Under the pieces are notes generated by a model. It was not told the DNA's origin and did not search any database. It worked only from the letters and a program-made list of their open reading frames with translations. Below are positions 14,801 to 20,498 of a stretch of 20,505 bases of DNA, piece after piece (positions within the stretch are counted from its first letter, which is position 1; the number at the start of each line of letters is the position of its first letter). The stretch lies in the IMG/VR virus record IMGVR_UViG_3300030098_004834, positions 1-20,505 of that record; one strand, 5' to 3'. Origin of the DNA: a virus. A program made the position numbers and the translations under genes.

Positions 14801-16655
14801 ATGGGTGCCACCACTAGAACTACCAGACCTAACCCAAGCTAAAAAAATAGCTATCGACGTAGAGACAAAAGATCCTAATTTAAAAACTAACGGGCCCGGT
14901 TGGCCCACGGGTGATGGCGAAGTTGTAGGCTATGCAATAGCTACAGAGGATTGGGCGGGTTACATACCCGTCCGACACTTCGGCGGCGGCAATCTGGACG
15001 AGAAGATCGTCAACAGATGGCTGAAAAAGATATTCGAATGTCCGGCAGATAAAATAATGCACAATGCCCAGTACGATCTGGGTTGGATCAGGCAGATGGG
15101 TTTCACCGTCAACGGCCGTATTATAGATACGATGGTCATTGCGTCCTTGCTTGATGAGAACAGGTTTAGTTATAGCCTCAACGCTTTGGCATACGACCAC
15201 CTCAACAAAACAAAATCAGAAAAGGCCCTTGTCGAAGCGGCAAGAGAGTTTGGTATCGACCCCAAAGCAGAGATGTGGAAGATGCCCGCCATGTACGTCG
15301 GCCCCTACGCCGAAGCTGACGCAAGCCTGACCTTGGAACTTTGGAATTATTTTTCCGTACAGCTTGGTAAAGAGGACCTCTGGGACATAGCAAATCTCGA
15401 ACTAGACCTACTGCCTTGTCTGGTAGACATGACTCAGCGTGGCGTTCGTGTGGATCAGGACCGCGTCGAACGCACCAGAGATATGCTACTTAAGCGCGAA
15501 AAAGAAGTAATGAAAGAAATAAAACGTCTGGCAGGCACGGATGTAGAAATATGGGCGGCGCAATCCCTATCGAAAGCGTTTGATAAACTCGACATAAGCT
15601 ATCCAAAAACAGAAAAAGGAGCACCGTCGTTTACAAAACTGTTTCTGGCAGAGCATGAACACCCACTAGCCAAGCTCGTGGTTGAAGCTCGAAACCTAAA
15701 TAAGACGTCCGGCACGTTTATAAACACAATACAAAAGCACTGTCACTCCGACGGACGCATACATTCGCACATAAACCAGATAAGATCCGACGATGGCGGT
15801 ACAGTGTCGGGGCGCATATCAATGTCAAACCCTAACCTACAGCAAATCCCTGCCCGCGATCCAGAACTGGGGCCAATGATACGCAGTCTGTTCCTACCAG
15901 AAGAGGGCGACCAGTGGGCGGCCATTGACTTCTCGCAACAGGAACCACGGATCTTGGTGCATTTTGCAAAAACATACAGCATCTACAGGGGCTCGACCTT
16001 GGAAGGAACCGACGAGTTCGTCAAAGAATACAACGAAAACCCAGACACGGACTTTCATACCATGGTGGCCGAGATGGCAAACATACCGCGTAAGCAAGCC
16101 AAGACAATAAATCTGGGCATGATGTACGGAATGGGCGTGAATAAACTGTCAGAGCAACTCGACATATCTGTTGAAGAAGCGAAAGACATTATAAAACAAT
16201 ACCATAGCCGTGTACCGTTCGTAAAAGGATTGATGAATGGCGTTACAAACCAACTTAACACGCGTACATCGAGCGGTTCGTTACGGTCCTTACTGGGTAG
16301 AAAGTGTAGATTTGATCTGTGGGAGCCGGATAGTTTCGCAATGCACAAGGCGTTGCCTTACAAAGAGGCGGCCGATGCCCACGGCCCAACGACCAGACTG
16401 AAGAGAGCGTACACTTACAAGGCTCTAAACCGGCTGATACAAGCCAGTGCCGCTGATATGACCAAGAAAGCGATGGTAGATATATACAAAACCGGCCGAC
16501 TGCCCATGATCCAAGTACATGACGAGATTGCCATGTCCGTAAAAACGGTTGACGAGGCCAAAAAAGTTGCTAAGATAATGGAAAATGCGGTTGAACTAAA
16601 AGTTCCCTCAAAATGTGACATTGAAATCGGTCCATCTTGGGGGGAAGCGAAATGA
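14775..16655 (+). CDS. polA: Family A DNA polymerase with 3'-5' exonuclease (Leu762-type)
   Basis: 626 aa from ATG 14775 (GACAGG 7 nt upstream); TTG 14760, preceded by GAGGA at 9 nt, is a possible alternative adding five residues. The proofreading domain is intact: Exo I IDVETKD (D28, E30), Exo II HNAQYD (N97, D101), Exo III YAEAD (Y178, D182). Polymerase motif A is AIDFSQQEPR (D385), motif B is RKQAKTINLGMMYG (K443, Y451) and motif C is QVHDE (H582, D583, E584). The residue matching E. coli Phe762 is Leu447. There is no 5'-3' exonuclease domain, as usual for phage PolA, and no DnaJ insertion. It is the replicative polymerase of this phage and the last gene of the replication operon, 55 bp before a strong terminator. 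Confidence 0.96.
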   Translation: MAMFAPKSEWVPPLELPDLTQAKKIAIDVETKDPNLKTNGPGWPTGDGEVVGYAIATEDWAGYIPVRHFGGGNLDEKIVNRWLKKIFECPADKIMHNAQYDLGWIRQMGFTVNGRIIDTMVIASLLDENRFSYSLNALAYDHLNKTKSEKALVEAAREFGIDPKAEMWKMPAMYVGPYAEADASLTLELWNYFSVQLGKEDLWDIANLELDLLPCLVDMTQRGVRVDQDRVERTRDMLLKREKEVMKEIKRLAGTDVEIWAAQSLSKAFDKLDISYPKTEKGAPSFTKLFLAEHEHPLAKLVVEARNLNKTSGTFINTIQKHCHSDGRIHSHINQIRSDDGGTVSGRISMSNPNLQQIPARDPELGPMIRSLFLPEEGDQWAAIDFSQQEPRILVHFAKTYSIYRGSTLEGTDEFVKEYNENPDTDFHTMVAEMANIPRKQAKTINLGMMYGMGVNKLSEQLDISVEEAKDIIKQYHSRVPFVKGLMNGVTNQLNTRTSSGSLRSLLGRKCRFDLWEPDSFAMHKALPYKEAADAHGPTTRLKRAYTYKALNRLIQASAADMTKKAMVDIYKTGRLPMIQVHDEIAMSVKTVDEAKKVAKIMENAVELKVPSKCDIEIGPSWGEAK

Positions 16656-16710
16656 CATCTAATCCTTTACACTGCTCGGCAGAGTCCACGCCTGTGGCTC
16701 GGTCCAACTG

Positions 16711-16732
16711 CCCCGCTTCGGCGGGGTTTTTT
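16711..16732 (+). terminator. Rho-independent terminator after the polymerase gene
   Basis: CCCCGC (16711-16716), TTCG tetraloop, GCGGGG (16721-16726), then six T. A very stable stem with a UUCG loop. The 19-base core is repeated exactly at 20403-20421. The interval 16656-16710 before it holds nothing else I can support. Confidence 0.92.
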
Positions 16733-16733
16733 C

Positions 16734-16762
16734 TTGCAAACTTGCATATTATCTTATATTAT
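16734..16762 (+). promoter_or_regulatory. Sigma70-like promoter of the RHH gene
   Basis: TTGCAA (16734-16739), a 17-bp spacer and TATTAT (16757-16762), directly after the terminator. The spacer holds TTGCATAT, related to the GCATA element of the neighbouring promoters. A short hairpin CCGAT/ATCGG (16773-16785) in the leader takes up the first two bases of the GGAG ribosome site. Confidence 0.55.
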
Positions 16763-16795
16763 CCTAGAAATACCGATAAAATCGGAGATGGATTT

Positions 16796-17026
16796 ATGGA
16801 TACAACGCGTTGGAAAAGTATTCTCGTACCCAGAGACATGTACGAGGAAGTAAAATTTATGGCAAAAGACGAAGGGCGGACAATATCCGGACAACTTCGC
16901 ATGATTTTTGAGGATCACAAAGACAGGAAGAGGAGTGATGCAGTATCAGACGGAGGCGGGGGAGATACACAGAAGGCTCGTGCAGAATACTTGCCCCAAG
17001 TGTCAGGCTCCACTGGAAGTAGTTGA
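16796..17026 (+). CDS. Small ribbon-helix-helix-like protein
   Basis: 76 aa from ATG 16796; GGAG (16784-16787) is 8 nt upstream. The open frame continues further 5' but that part runs through the terminator and promoter and is rejected. Residues 5-42 (WKSILVPRDMYEEVKFMAK, then EGRTISGQLRMIFEDH) fit an Arc/MetJ/CopG ribbon-helix-helix: a short strand ending in Pro, helix A, the turn DEGRTISG and helix B. Such proteins dimerise and bind short repeated DNA sites, usually their own promoters. The C-terminal 30 residues are polar, Gly/Ser-rich and encoded in DNA shared with the next gene, so probably unstructured. It is a candidate regulator for the small promoters in this cassette. Confidence 0.65.
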   Translation: MDTTRWKSILVPRDMYEEVKFMAKDEGRTISGQLRMIFEDHKDRKRSDAVSDGGGGDTQKARAEYLPQVSGSTGSS

Positions 17027-17126
17027 AAGAACTGACGAAATACTGATTCGTAAATGTGGCCCTTGTCTGCTAACCATACATGATGAAGCAGACAAAGCGG
17101 AAGGCATTGAGCATATATGCGATTAA
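16938..17126 (+). CDS. Small zinc-ribbon protein
   Basis: 62 aa from ATG 16938, with the purine-rich AGGAAGAGGAG just upstream; GTG 16935 is an alternative start. CPKC (19-22) and CGPC (50-53) flank a 27-residue stretch of short strands, a typical zinc-ribbon layout, with an acidic tail ending in HICD. It overlaps the 3' end of the RHH gene by 89 bp in another frame, so the two are co-transcribed and probably coupled. I do not recognise a specific family. Zinc ribbons of this size in phages often bind nucleic acid or host RNA polymerase, which is only a suggestion here. Confidence 0.65.
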   Translation: MQYQTEAGEIHRRLVQNTCPKCQAPLEVVERTDEILIRKCGPCLLTIHDEADKAEGIEHICD

Positions 17127-17158
17127 GTATTGCATATCGCATACATATGGTGTACTAT
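17116..17158 (+). promoter_or_regulatory. Sigma70-like promoter with inverted TATGCGA/TCGCATA operator
   Basis: TTGCAT (17130-17135), 17-bp spacer, TACTAT (17153-17158). Around the -35 box lies a perfect 7-bp inverted repeat, TATGCGA (17116-17122) and TCGCATA (17137-17143), whose arm centres are 21 bp apart, two helical turns. The right arm extends to TCGCATAC, the element shared with the promoters at 17651 and 19807. A palindrome GCATATATGC (17111-17120) overlaps the left arm. Confidence 0.55.
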
Positions 17159-17165
17159 TCGCTTA

Positions 17166-17228
17166 GTGTCCCCCTCCATGGACACCTTCGTAGTTGAAAG
17201 CCCCAGTTCGGTTGCCCCCGACTGGGGC
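17166..17228 (+). promoter_or_regulatory. Structured 5' leader with two hairpins
   Basis: Downstream of the promoter, GTGTCC (17166-17171) pairs with GGACAC (17180-17185), and GCCCCAGT (17200-17207) pairs with ACTGGGGC (17221-17228), extended inward by CGG/CCG past a bulged T. The weakly T-rich ACTTTCGTT that follows makes the second stem a possible attenuator but not a good terminator. Confidence 0.45.
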
Positions 17229-17250
17229 ACTTTCGTTCGAGGAGATAAAT

Positions 17251-17400
17251 ATGAAAAATAAAGAAGCAGTGGCAATCATGCAAAAATTTGTAAATGATTA
17301 TATGGATCTTATAGAAAAAGATGATACTCTGACCCCAGAGCAACGCAAGCAGAAGGTAGATGCCCTTGAAAAAGCGTGGCAATGTATACTTAACAGATGA
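17251..17400 (+). CDS. Small helical protein of unknown function
   Basis: 49 aa. ATG 17251 is chosen for the excellent AGGAG (17240-17244) 6 nt upstream, at the end of a structured leader with its own promoter; the frame stays open upstream but runs through the hairpin. The protein is acidic and helical throughout (MQKFVNDYMDLIEKDD, then TPEQRKQKVDALEKAWQCIL), looking like two amphipathic helices around a Thr-Pro cap. I do not recognise it. The next gene starts inside its 3' end, so both are on one transcript. Confidence 0.65.
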   Translation: MKNKEAVAIMQKFVNDYMDLIEKDDTLTPEQRKQKVDALEKAWQCILNR

Positions 17401-17647
17401 AGAGTCCGCGCATCACGATTTCTTTGATGCATGCGACATGACCATAGAATTACTCAACGAGTTCGAAGCTAGAGGCATGTTGAAGGGCCCTGCTATGGGC
17501 GGAGCTATGACTCAACTGCTATCTCATCTTATAGACATATCTCCCGACCCACGGACCGTGAGCGAGATAATCGCAAGCTGTTTGTCGAATGCCGCGTACA
17601 ATGCAGAAAGTGCAATTACCCACGAAGGTAATGACCAAATACATTAG
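17360..17647 (+). CDS. Small phage protein of unknown function
   Basis: 95 aa from ATG 17360, overlapping the previous gene by 41 bp. The ribosome site (AAGG at 17353-17356) is weak and close, so translation probably depends on coupling. The N-terminus is basic (PLKKRGNVYL), followed by an acidic helical part (TDEESAHHDFFDACDMTIELLNEFEARGML, given here in outline) and a hydrophobic helix (GGAMTQLLSHLIDI). No family recognised. The His/Asp-rich HHDFFDACD could bind metal, but nothing else supports this. Confidence 0.6.
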   Translation: MPLKKRGNVYLTDEESAHHDFFDACDMTIELLNEFEARGMLKGPAMGGAMTQLLSHLIDISPDPRTVSEIIASCLSNAAYNAESAITHEGNDQIH

Positions 17648-17650
17648 CTA

Positions 17651-17678
17651 TTGACTTAGTCGCATACTTTCCTATATA
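17651..17678 (+). promoter_or_regulatory. Sigma70-like promoter with TCGCATAC in the spacer
   Basis: TTGACT (17651-17656), 16-bp spacer and TATATA (17673-17678); TATACT at 17675-17680 is an alternative -10 box with 18-bp spacing. The spacer contains TCGCATAC (17660-17667) at the same distance from the -35 box as in the promoter at 19807. It drives the 358-aa gene; the leader is about 25 nt. Confidence 0.65.
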
Positions 17679-17709
17679 CTTCCAGTATTCAACTATGGAG
17701 GTATGAAGG

Positions 17710-18786
17710 ATGGGTAGAAAGCGATCTGCTAAAGCAACAGGAAGCGGTCTTAAGGAGATTCCATCAAGTGAAAATCTTTCTTTAGGTGAACGTTTAAGTT
17801 ATATGGATAGATCTAAAAGAGGAATTGTAACACACAGTGGGCGTGGTCATGGACGAAGCACATCACATGGGCGTGGTAAACGGTCTACCAATCAACCGAC
17901 AAGACGGGAAATGCTTTACTTTGTACGAGACATAGTGAGGAACCTTAGAGAAGCTCCCGACAGGCAAATACCTAAAAACACGTTAAAAGCAACAACTCAT
18001 GACTTTGCAAACGTTTTAGCAAGAGACGTTCAATTTTTTGATTGCAGTGAATTAACCGATTACATTGAAAGCAATTGGCATGAAATGTATCCCGATAGAC
18101 AGGTTCCTGTCAGTCCCAAAGTAATATTGCCCGCTCCGGCGGTTGGACTGTATGTAAACAACGTGCCCGATTTTGATCCTCATACTGAAGAACCAGACGG
18201 AACTTTTGGAGAAGTTATGTTTGTTTGTACGCCTCGTGCAAATAGCGGAAGCACCACAAATTTTTCAATTGTTCTTATTTCGCGCAACTTAGATCACAGT
18301 ACAACGGACGCATCTTTAAGTATTCTTGGGACTATTGATAGCGGAAAAGGTGTTTTTGGTATCAGTCCTAAAAATAAAAATGAAGACTTCTCGTCTAGAA
18401 ATTCAAGGTCTTTAAGAATAGTTGCAGCTTATCTACAAACCATAAACAATCCGCGGTTTGTAAGACGCGGTAAAAAAACCTTTAGTCAAATGAAAAAACA
18501 GAGCGCTAAAAAAGTTCTTCGCGACTTTATAGCAGAGCAATGGAACATGGTTTCGTGGAACGTCGATAAAGCTGTTGATGCCAAAAACTACGAAGAGGGA
18601 AATGGAGGCCGACAGGGTTTGCATTTTAGACGCGGGTTCTTTCGACGCGGCGAATCTCACTGGCAGAATGTTCAAATGATCGACGGCGTCTGGAGACAAT
18701 GGATAGAAGGCTACGAAGCCGGACACCCCGCTTTTGGTGTTAAGAAAAGCTACCACCTACCACGTATCAAGGGAGAAAATAAATGA
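17710..18786 (+). CDS. Basic phage protein of unknown function with Arg/Gly/His-rich N-terminus
   Basis: 358 aa from ATG 17710 (GGAGG at 17697-17701, 8 nt upstream). The first 65 residues are very basic with Ser/Gly/His, including THSGRGHGRSTSHGRGKR, a duplicated HGRG-type motif encoded by a 10-base direct repeat (TGGGCGTGGT at 17838 and 17868). This resembles RGG-type nucleic-acid-binding tails. The middle is mixed alpha/beta (VMFVCTPRANSGST, FSIVLISRNL). The C-terminus is again basic and aromatic (LHFRRGFFRRGESHWQNVQ, then WRQWIEGYEAGH), a pattern I recall from the C-termini of several uncharacterised phage and plasmid proteins. It has its own promoter and leads a run of small genes. A DNA- or RNA-binding role is likely by composition; the function is unknown. 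Confidence 0.8.
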   Translation: MGRKRSAKATGSGLKEIPSSENLSLGERLSYMDRSKRGIVTHSGRGHGRSTSHGRGKRSTNQPTRREMLYFVRDIVRNLREAPDRQIPKNTLKATTHDFANVLARDVQFFDCSELTDYIESNWHEMYPDRQVPVSPKVILPAPAVGLYVNNVPDFDPHTEEPDGTFGEVMFVCTPRANSGSTTNFSIVLISRNLDHSTTDASLSILGTIDSGKGVFGISPKNKNEDFSSRNSRSLRIVAAYLQTINNPRFVRRGKKTFSQMKKQSAKKVLRDFIAEQWNMVSWNVDKAVDAKNYEEGNGGRQGLHFRRGFFRRGESHWQNVQMIDGVWRQWIEGYEAGHPAFGVKKSYHLPRIKGENK

Positions 18787-18992
18787 TGGATGATAGAGTT
18801 TGTTTATTTTATGTCGCTGACCGTTTACAAGATATAGTAGACAAAGAAAGCACGGCAGAGGAGTTTTTAAGGGAAATCAACCACAATATCGGCGTAAATG
18901 CCCGATGGAAACGCAATAACCCCGACGCATTAGTCGCGGACCTACCACCCATAAAGCCCGCAAAGCGCGGCCGTAAACCTAAAAGGAGTTAA
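18783..18992 (+). CDS. Small protein with AT-hook-like C-terminus
   Basis: 69 aa. The start overlaps the preceding stop (ATGATGG; ATG 18783 or 18786), with GGGAG about 8 nt upstream. The N-terminal half is acidic and helical (LFYVADRLQDIVDKESTAEEF). The last dozen residues, KPAKRGRKPKRS, match the core of an AT-hook (Arg-Gly-Arg-Lys/Pro flanked by basic residues), which binds the minor groove of AT-rich DNA. No family recognised. It lies two bases upstream of the AlpA-like gene and is on the same transcript. Confidence 0.7.
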   Translation: MMDDRVCLFYVADRLQDIVDKESTAEEFLREINHNIGVNARWKRNNPDALVADLPPIKPAKRGRKPKRS

Positions 18993-18994
18993 AC

Positions 18995-19339
18995 ATGGCA
19001 AAGCAGTATCTAAAAATAGAACAAGTCGCGGAAATGACCGGACTGTCTGAACAAACCATCTACCGCCGCTCACGGCTCAAGACCTTTCCACCACCCGTAG
19101 ATTCAATGTATGTTCCAGAAAAACTAAAAAACAAAAAGCACTGGGCTAAAACAGAAATATCCAAATGGGTAAAAGAAAATGCCGTCGAACCAAAAGTCGT
19201 AAAGCTAGAGCCCAAGGAACAGGGCAAAGCTGAAGCTGACGACGCACAAGTCCTCGGCATTATGAAAGACGAAACCGTCATACGGCCCGCGTTCCACAAA
19301 CGACTAATAGATTACATCATGAAATGGTTTAAGCGGTGA
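18995..19339 (+). CDS. AlpA/excisionase-like HTH regulator
   Basis: 114 aa, ATG 18995 with AAAAGGAG (18979-18986) upstream. Residues 5-32 (YLKIEQVAEMTGLSEQTIYR) and the Trp-Ala-Lys-Thr-Glu-Ile-Ser-Lys-Trp (WAKTEISKWV, about 50-59) give the winged-helix layout of AlpA/MerR-type (HTH_17) proteins: a helix-turn-helix, a Pro-rich loop (FPPPV) and a closing Trp-containing helix. The long charged linker (60-90) and amphipathic C-terminal helix (HKRLIDYIMKWFKR) are beyond the usual AlpA length of about 70 and may mediate oligomerisation. AlpA relatives activate or repress prophage genes or act as excisionases. No integrase gene is nearby, so transcriptional control is the better guess. Confidence 0.8.
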   Translation: MAKQYLKIEQVAEMTGLSEQTIYRRSRLKTFPPPVDSMYVPEKLKNKKHWAKTEISKWVKENAVEPKVVKLEPKEQGKAEADDAQVLGIMKDETVIRPAFHKRLIDYIMKWFKR

Positions 19340-19575
19340 TTGAATATTTCACCGCCCTTGTCATTGCATATACCTTGCATGGTCATGACATTGAAACAGC
19401 CGTATGGTTCGAGAGCGAGAAGCATTGCTCACGGGCCATGGAAAACAGAAGTGCAGATTTTATGTACGATTATTTGTTTGACTTGTATGGCCATGACATT
19501 TCGATGGGTTGCTACACAACAGATAAAGTGTCAAAGTTGATCAAACCAAAACCGCGACCAGAAAGGATCGACTGA
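19336..19575 (+). CDS. Small phage protein of unknown function with hydrophobic N-terminus
   Basis: 79 aa starting at GTG 19336 in a GTGA overlap with the preceding stop; no good ribosome site, so coupling is assumed. The first 15 residues (MIEYFTALVIAYTLHG) are hydrophobic and could be a membrane anchor or a buried strand-helix. The remainder is polar with two HDI motifs (GHDIE near 17-21, GHDIS near 52-56) and two Cys (C31 and C59), ending in the Pro/Lys-rich KPKPRPERID. I recall short phage proteins of similar design but no function. Confidence 0.65.
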   Translation: MIEYFTALVIAYTLHGHDIETAVWFESEKHCSRAMENRSADFMYDYLFDLYGHDISMGCYTTDKVSKLIKPKPRPERID

Positions 19576-19787
19576 TGGCAACCATTAGAAAAATTAAAAA
19601 AGATGGCGGACTGCCCGATTACTATTACATCATGCCAAACAAGGATCGAATCGACATCATGGTGGTTCGATCCAAAAACTCAGGAAACCAGTACACTTGC
19701 GTACTGCCCGCGCCTCACTTCTCGAAGACGTTCAACAAGATGAACGAAATGCGGGCATACTTCGATGAGCATTTTGAGTCGGCTTGA
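19575..19787 (+). CDS. Small phage protein of unknown function
   Basis: 70 aa; the stop of the previous gene and this start form TGATG, and AAGGA (19563-19567) is 7 nt upstream. It is basic and beta-rich at the N-terminus (MATIRKIKKDGGLPDYYYIMP), with a strand (DIMVVRS) and a C-terminal helix (FNKMNEMRAYFDEHF). No family recognised. It is the last gene of the transcript that begins at the promoter at 17651. Confidence 0.7.
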   Translation: MATIRKIKKDGGLPDYYYIMPNKDRIDIMVVRSKNSGNQYTCVLPAPHFSKTFNKMNEMRAYFDEHFESA

Positions 19788-19806
19788 AATTTCTAAAAAT
19801 TTAATG

Positions 19807-19835
19807 TTGACATTATCGCATACTCGTGTTATAAT
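19807..19835 (+). promoter_or_regulatory. Perfect-consensus sigma70 promoter with TCGCATAC element
   Basis: TTGACA (19807-19812), a 17-bp spacer and TATAAT (19830-19835): both boxes and the spacing match the bacterial consensus exactly, and TGT before the -10 box adds an extended -10. The spacer holds TCGCATAC (19816-19823). Such strength usually needs a repressor to keep it in check, and the shared element is the obvious candidate operator. Confidence 0.88.
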
Positions 19836-19843
19836 GTTTTTAT

Positions 19844-19908
19844 CGAAGGGATGAGCCCTTCGGTTGGGGCGGGCAAGCCCCACGTTATTTGACAATGGAC
19901 CACGGTCC
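19844..19908 (+). promoter_or_regulatory. Leader with three tandem hairpins
   Basis: After the promoter, CGAAGGG (19844-19850) pairs with CCCTTCG (19856-19862), TGGGGC (19865-19870) with GCCCCA (19877-19882), and GGAC (19897-19900) with GTCC (19905-19908). No U tract follows any of them. The three stems fill most of the roughly 85-nt leader, up to the GGAGG at 19919-19923. It could be a stability or regulatory leader, or a small RNA in its own right. Confidence 0.55.
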
Positions 19909-19928
19909 TACATATCATGGAGGAATAA

Positions 19929-20186
19929 ATGTCAAAACGCATTTGGATTGAACTCGATAAAGCCGAAAACTTTGAAGAGGCAAAAGAAAATTGTGAACTT
20001 GCTAATAAGTTAATTCACAAGTTAGGTGTACCAAAAGACGCGAAATTTTTTGCAGTTAAAGAACAAAAGTACACAAATACCTTTTACAATTATACATCGA
20101 GTTACCAATCCGGTTTTACAGAACTGGATGATCGTGGCACTTGGTTCGATTTGGAATATCTTGCAAATCATGAAGGACAGGAATAA
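19929..20186 (+). CDS. Small acidic phage protein of unknown function
   Basis: 85 aa, ATG 19929 with a strong GGAGGAA (19919-19925). The sequence is helical in the first half (KAENFEEAKENCELANKLIHKLG) and aromatic/polar in the second (NTFYNYTSSYQSGF, then DDRGTWFDLEYLA). Net acidic, no signal or motif. It is driven by the strongest promoter in the window, so it is expected to be made in quantity, perhaps early after infection, as with host-takeover proteins of other phages; this is inference from the promoter only. Confidence 0.7.
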   Translation: MSKRIWIELDKAENFEEAKENCELANKLIHKLGVPKDAKFFAVKEQKYTNTFYNYTSSYQSGFTELDDRGTWFDLEYLANHEGQE

Positions 20187-20395
20187 TGGAAAAGTATGAA
20201 TTTTCATCTATTAATCCAAACACAAACAAAAGAAAATATTTTGTTGTGGAAGCTAAAAGCTTGCAGGGCGCAGAAAAGAAAGCAGAACTTCAAACTGTAT
20301 CCCACACGGGCTTACGCGTTGAAAGGCGTATATCCGATGATTTTAGTTTAAGGGGACAATCCGTTCCGGCTTTAGCCAAAATGCTTAAATTTTAA
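20186..20395 (+). CDS. Small basic phage protein of unknown function
   Basis: 69 aa, ATG in a TAATG overlap with the previous stop and GACAGGA upstream. The layout (YEFSSINPNTNKRKYFVVEAKS, LQGAEKKAELQ, then LRVERRIS) suggests a strand-strand-helix-strand mini-domain, somewhat like short phage proteins in which a strand pair precedes a helix labelled by Ala/Glu/Lys. The basic charge would permit nucleic-acid binding. No family recognised. It is followed at once by a terminator and so ends this two-gene operon. Confidence 0.68.
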   Translation: MEKYEFSSINPNTNKRKYFVVEAKSLQGAEKKAELQTVSHTGLRVERRISDDFSLRGQSVPALAKMLKF

Positions 20396-20402
20396 TTACA
20401 AC

Positions 20403-20427
20403 CCCGCTTCGGCGGGGTTTCTTTTTT
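20403..20427 (+). terminator. Rho-independent terminator, copy of the one after polA
   Basis: CCCCGC (20403-20408), TTCG, GCGGGG (20413-20418), then TTTCTTTTTT. The stem, loop and first three T are identical to 16711-16729, so the two copies bracket the small-gene cassette. Confidence 0.93.
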
Positions 20428-20428
20428 A

Positions 20429-20498
20429 ACACCGGTTATATTATATAGAGAGAAAAATAAAAAAAATATTTTTTGTAAAAATATGCCGTAACCGGTGT
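20429..20498. repeat. 10-bp inverted repeat flanking an AT-rich palindromic core
   Basis: ACACCGGTTA (20429-20438) and its exact reverse complement TAACCGGTGT (20489-20498) bracket about 50 bp with very few G or C. Near the centre is a perfect 14-bp palindrome, A6-TA-T6 (20461-20474). TAACCG recurs at 20498-20503, giving a 9-bp spaced direct repeat with 20489-20494. No gene is visible from 20428 to the window end. Confidence 0.65.

Noticed and set aside
15360-15900. Possible DnaJ-type insertion in the polymerase, as described for one SAR116 phage group
   Set aside because: No His-Pro-Asp motif or J-domain-like helices are present between the exonuclease and polymerase parts; the protein has a normal phage PolA length.
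16656-16710. Possible tRNA or attachment-site remnant after polA
   Set aside because: No cloverleaf, CCA end or conserved T-loop can be drawn, and no integrase is nearby.
16637-16795. Upstream extension of the RHH reading frame
   Set aside because: It would translate through the polymerase stop region, a strong terminator and a promoter; ATG 16796 has a proper ribosome site.
17194-17250. Upstream extension of the 49-aa gene
   Set aside because: It would begin inside the GC-rich leader hairpin; AGGAG before ATG 17251 decides the start.
17838-17877. Direct repeat TGGGCGTGGT as a possible CRISPR or iteron
   Set aside because: There are only two copies 30 bp apart, in frame, encoding the repeated His/Gly-Arg-Gly motif of the 358-aa protein.
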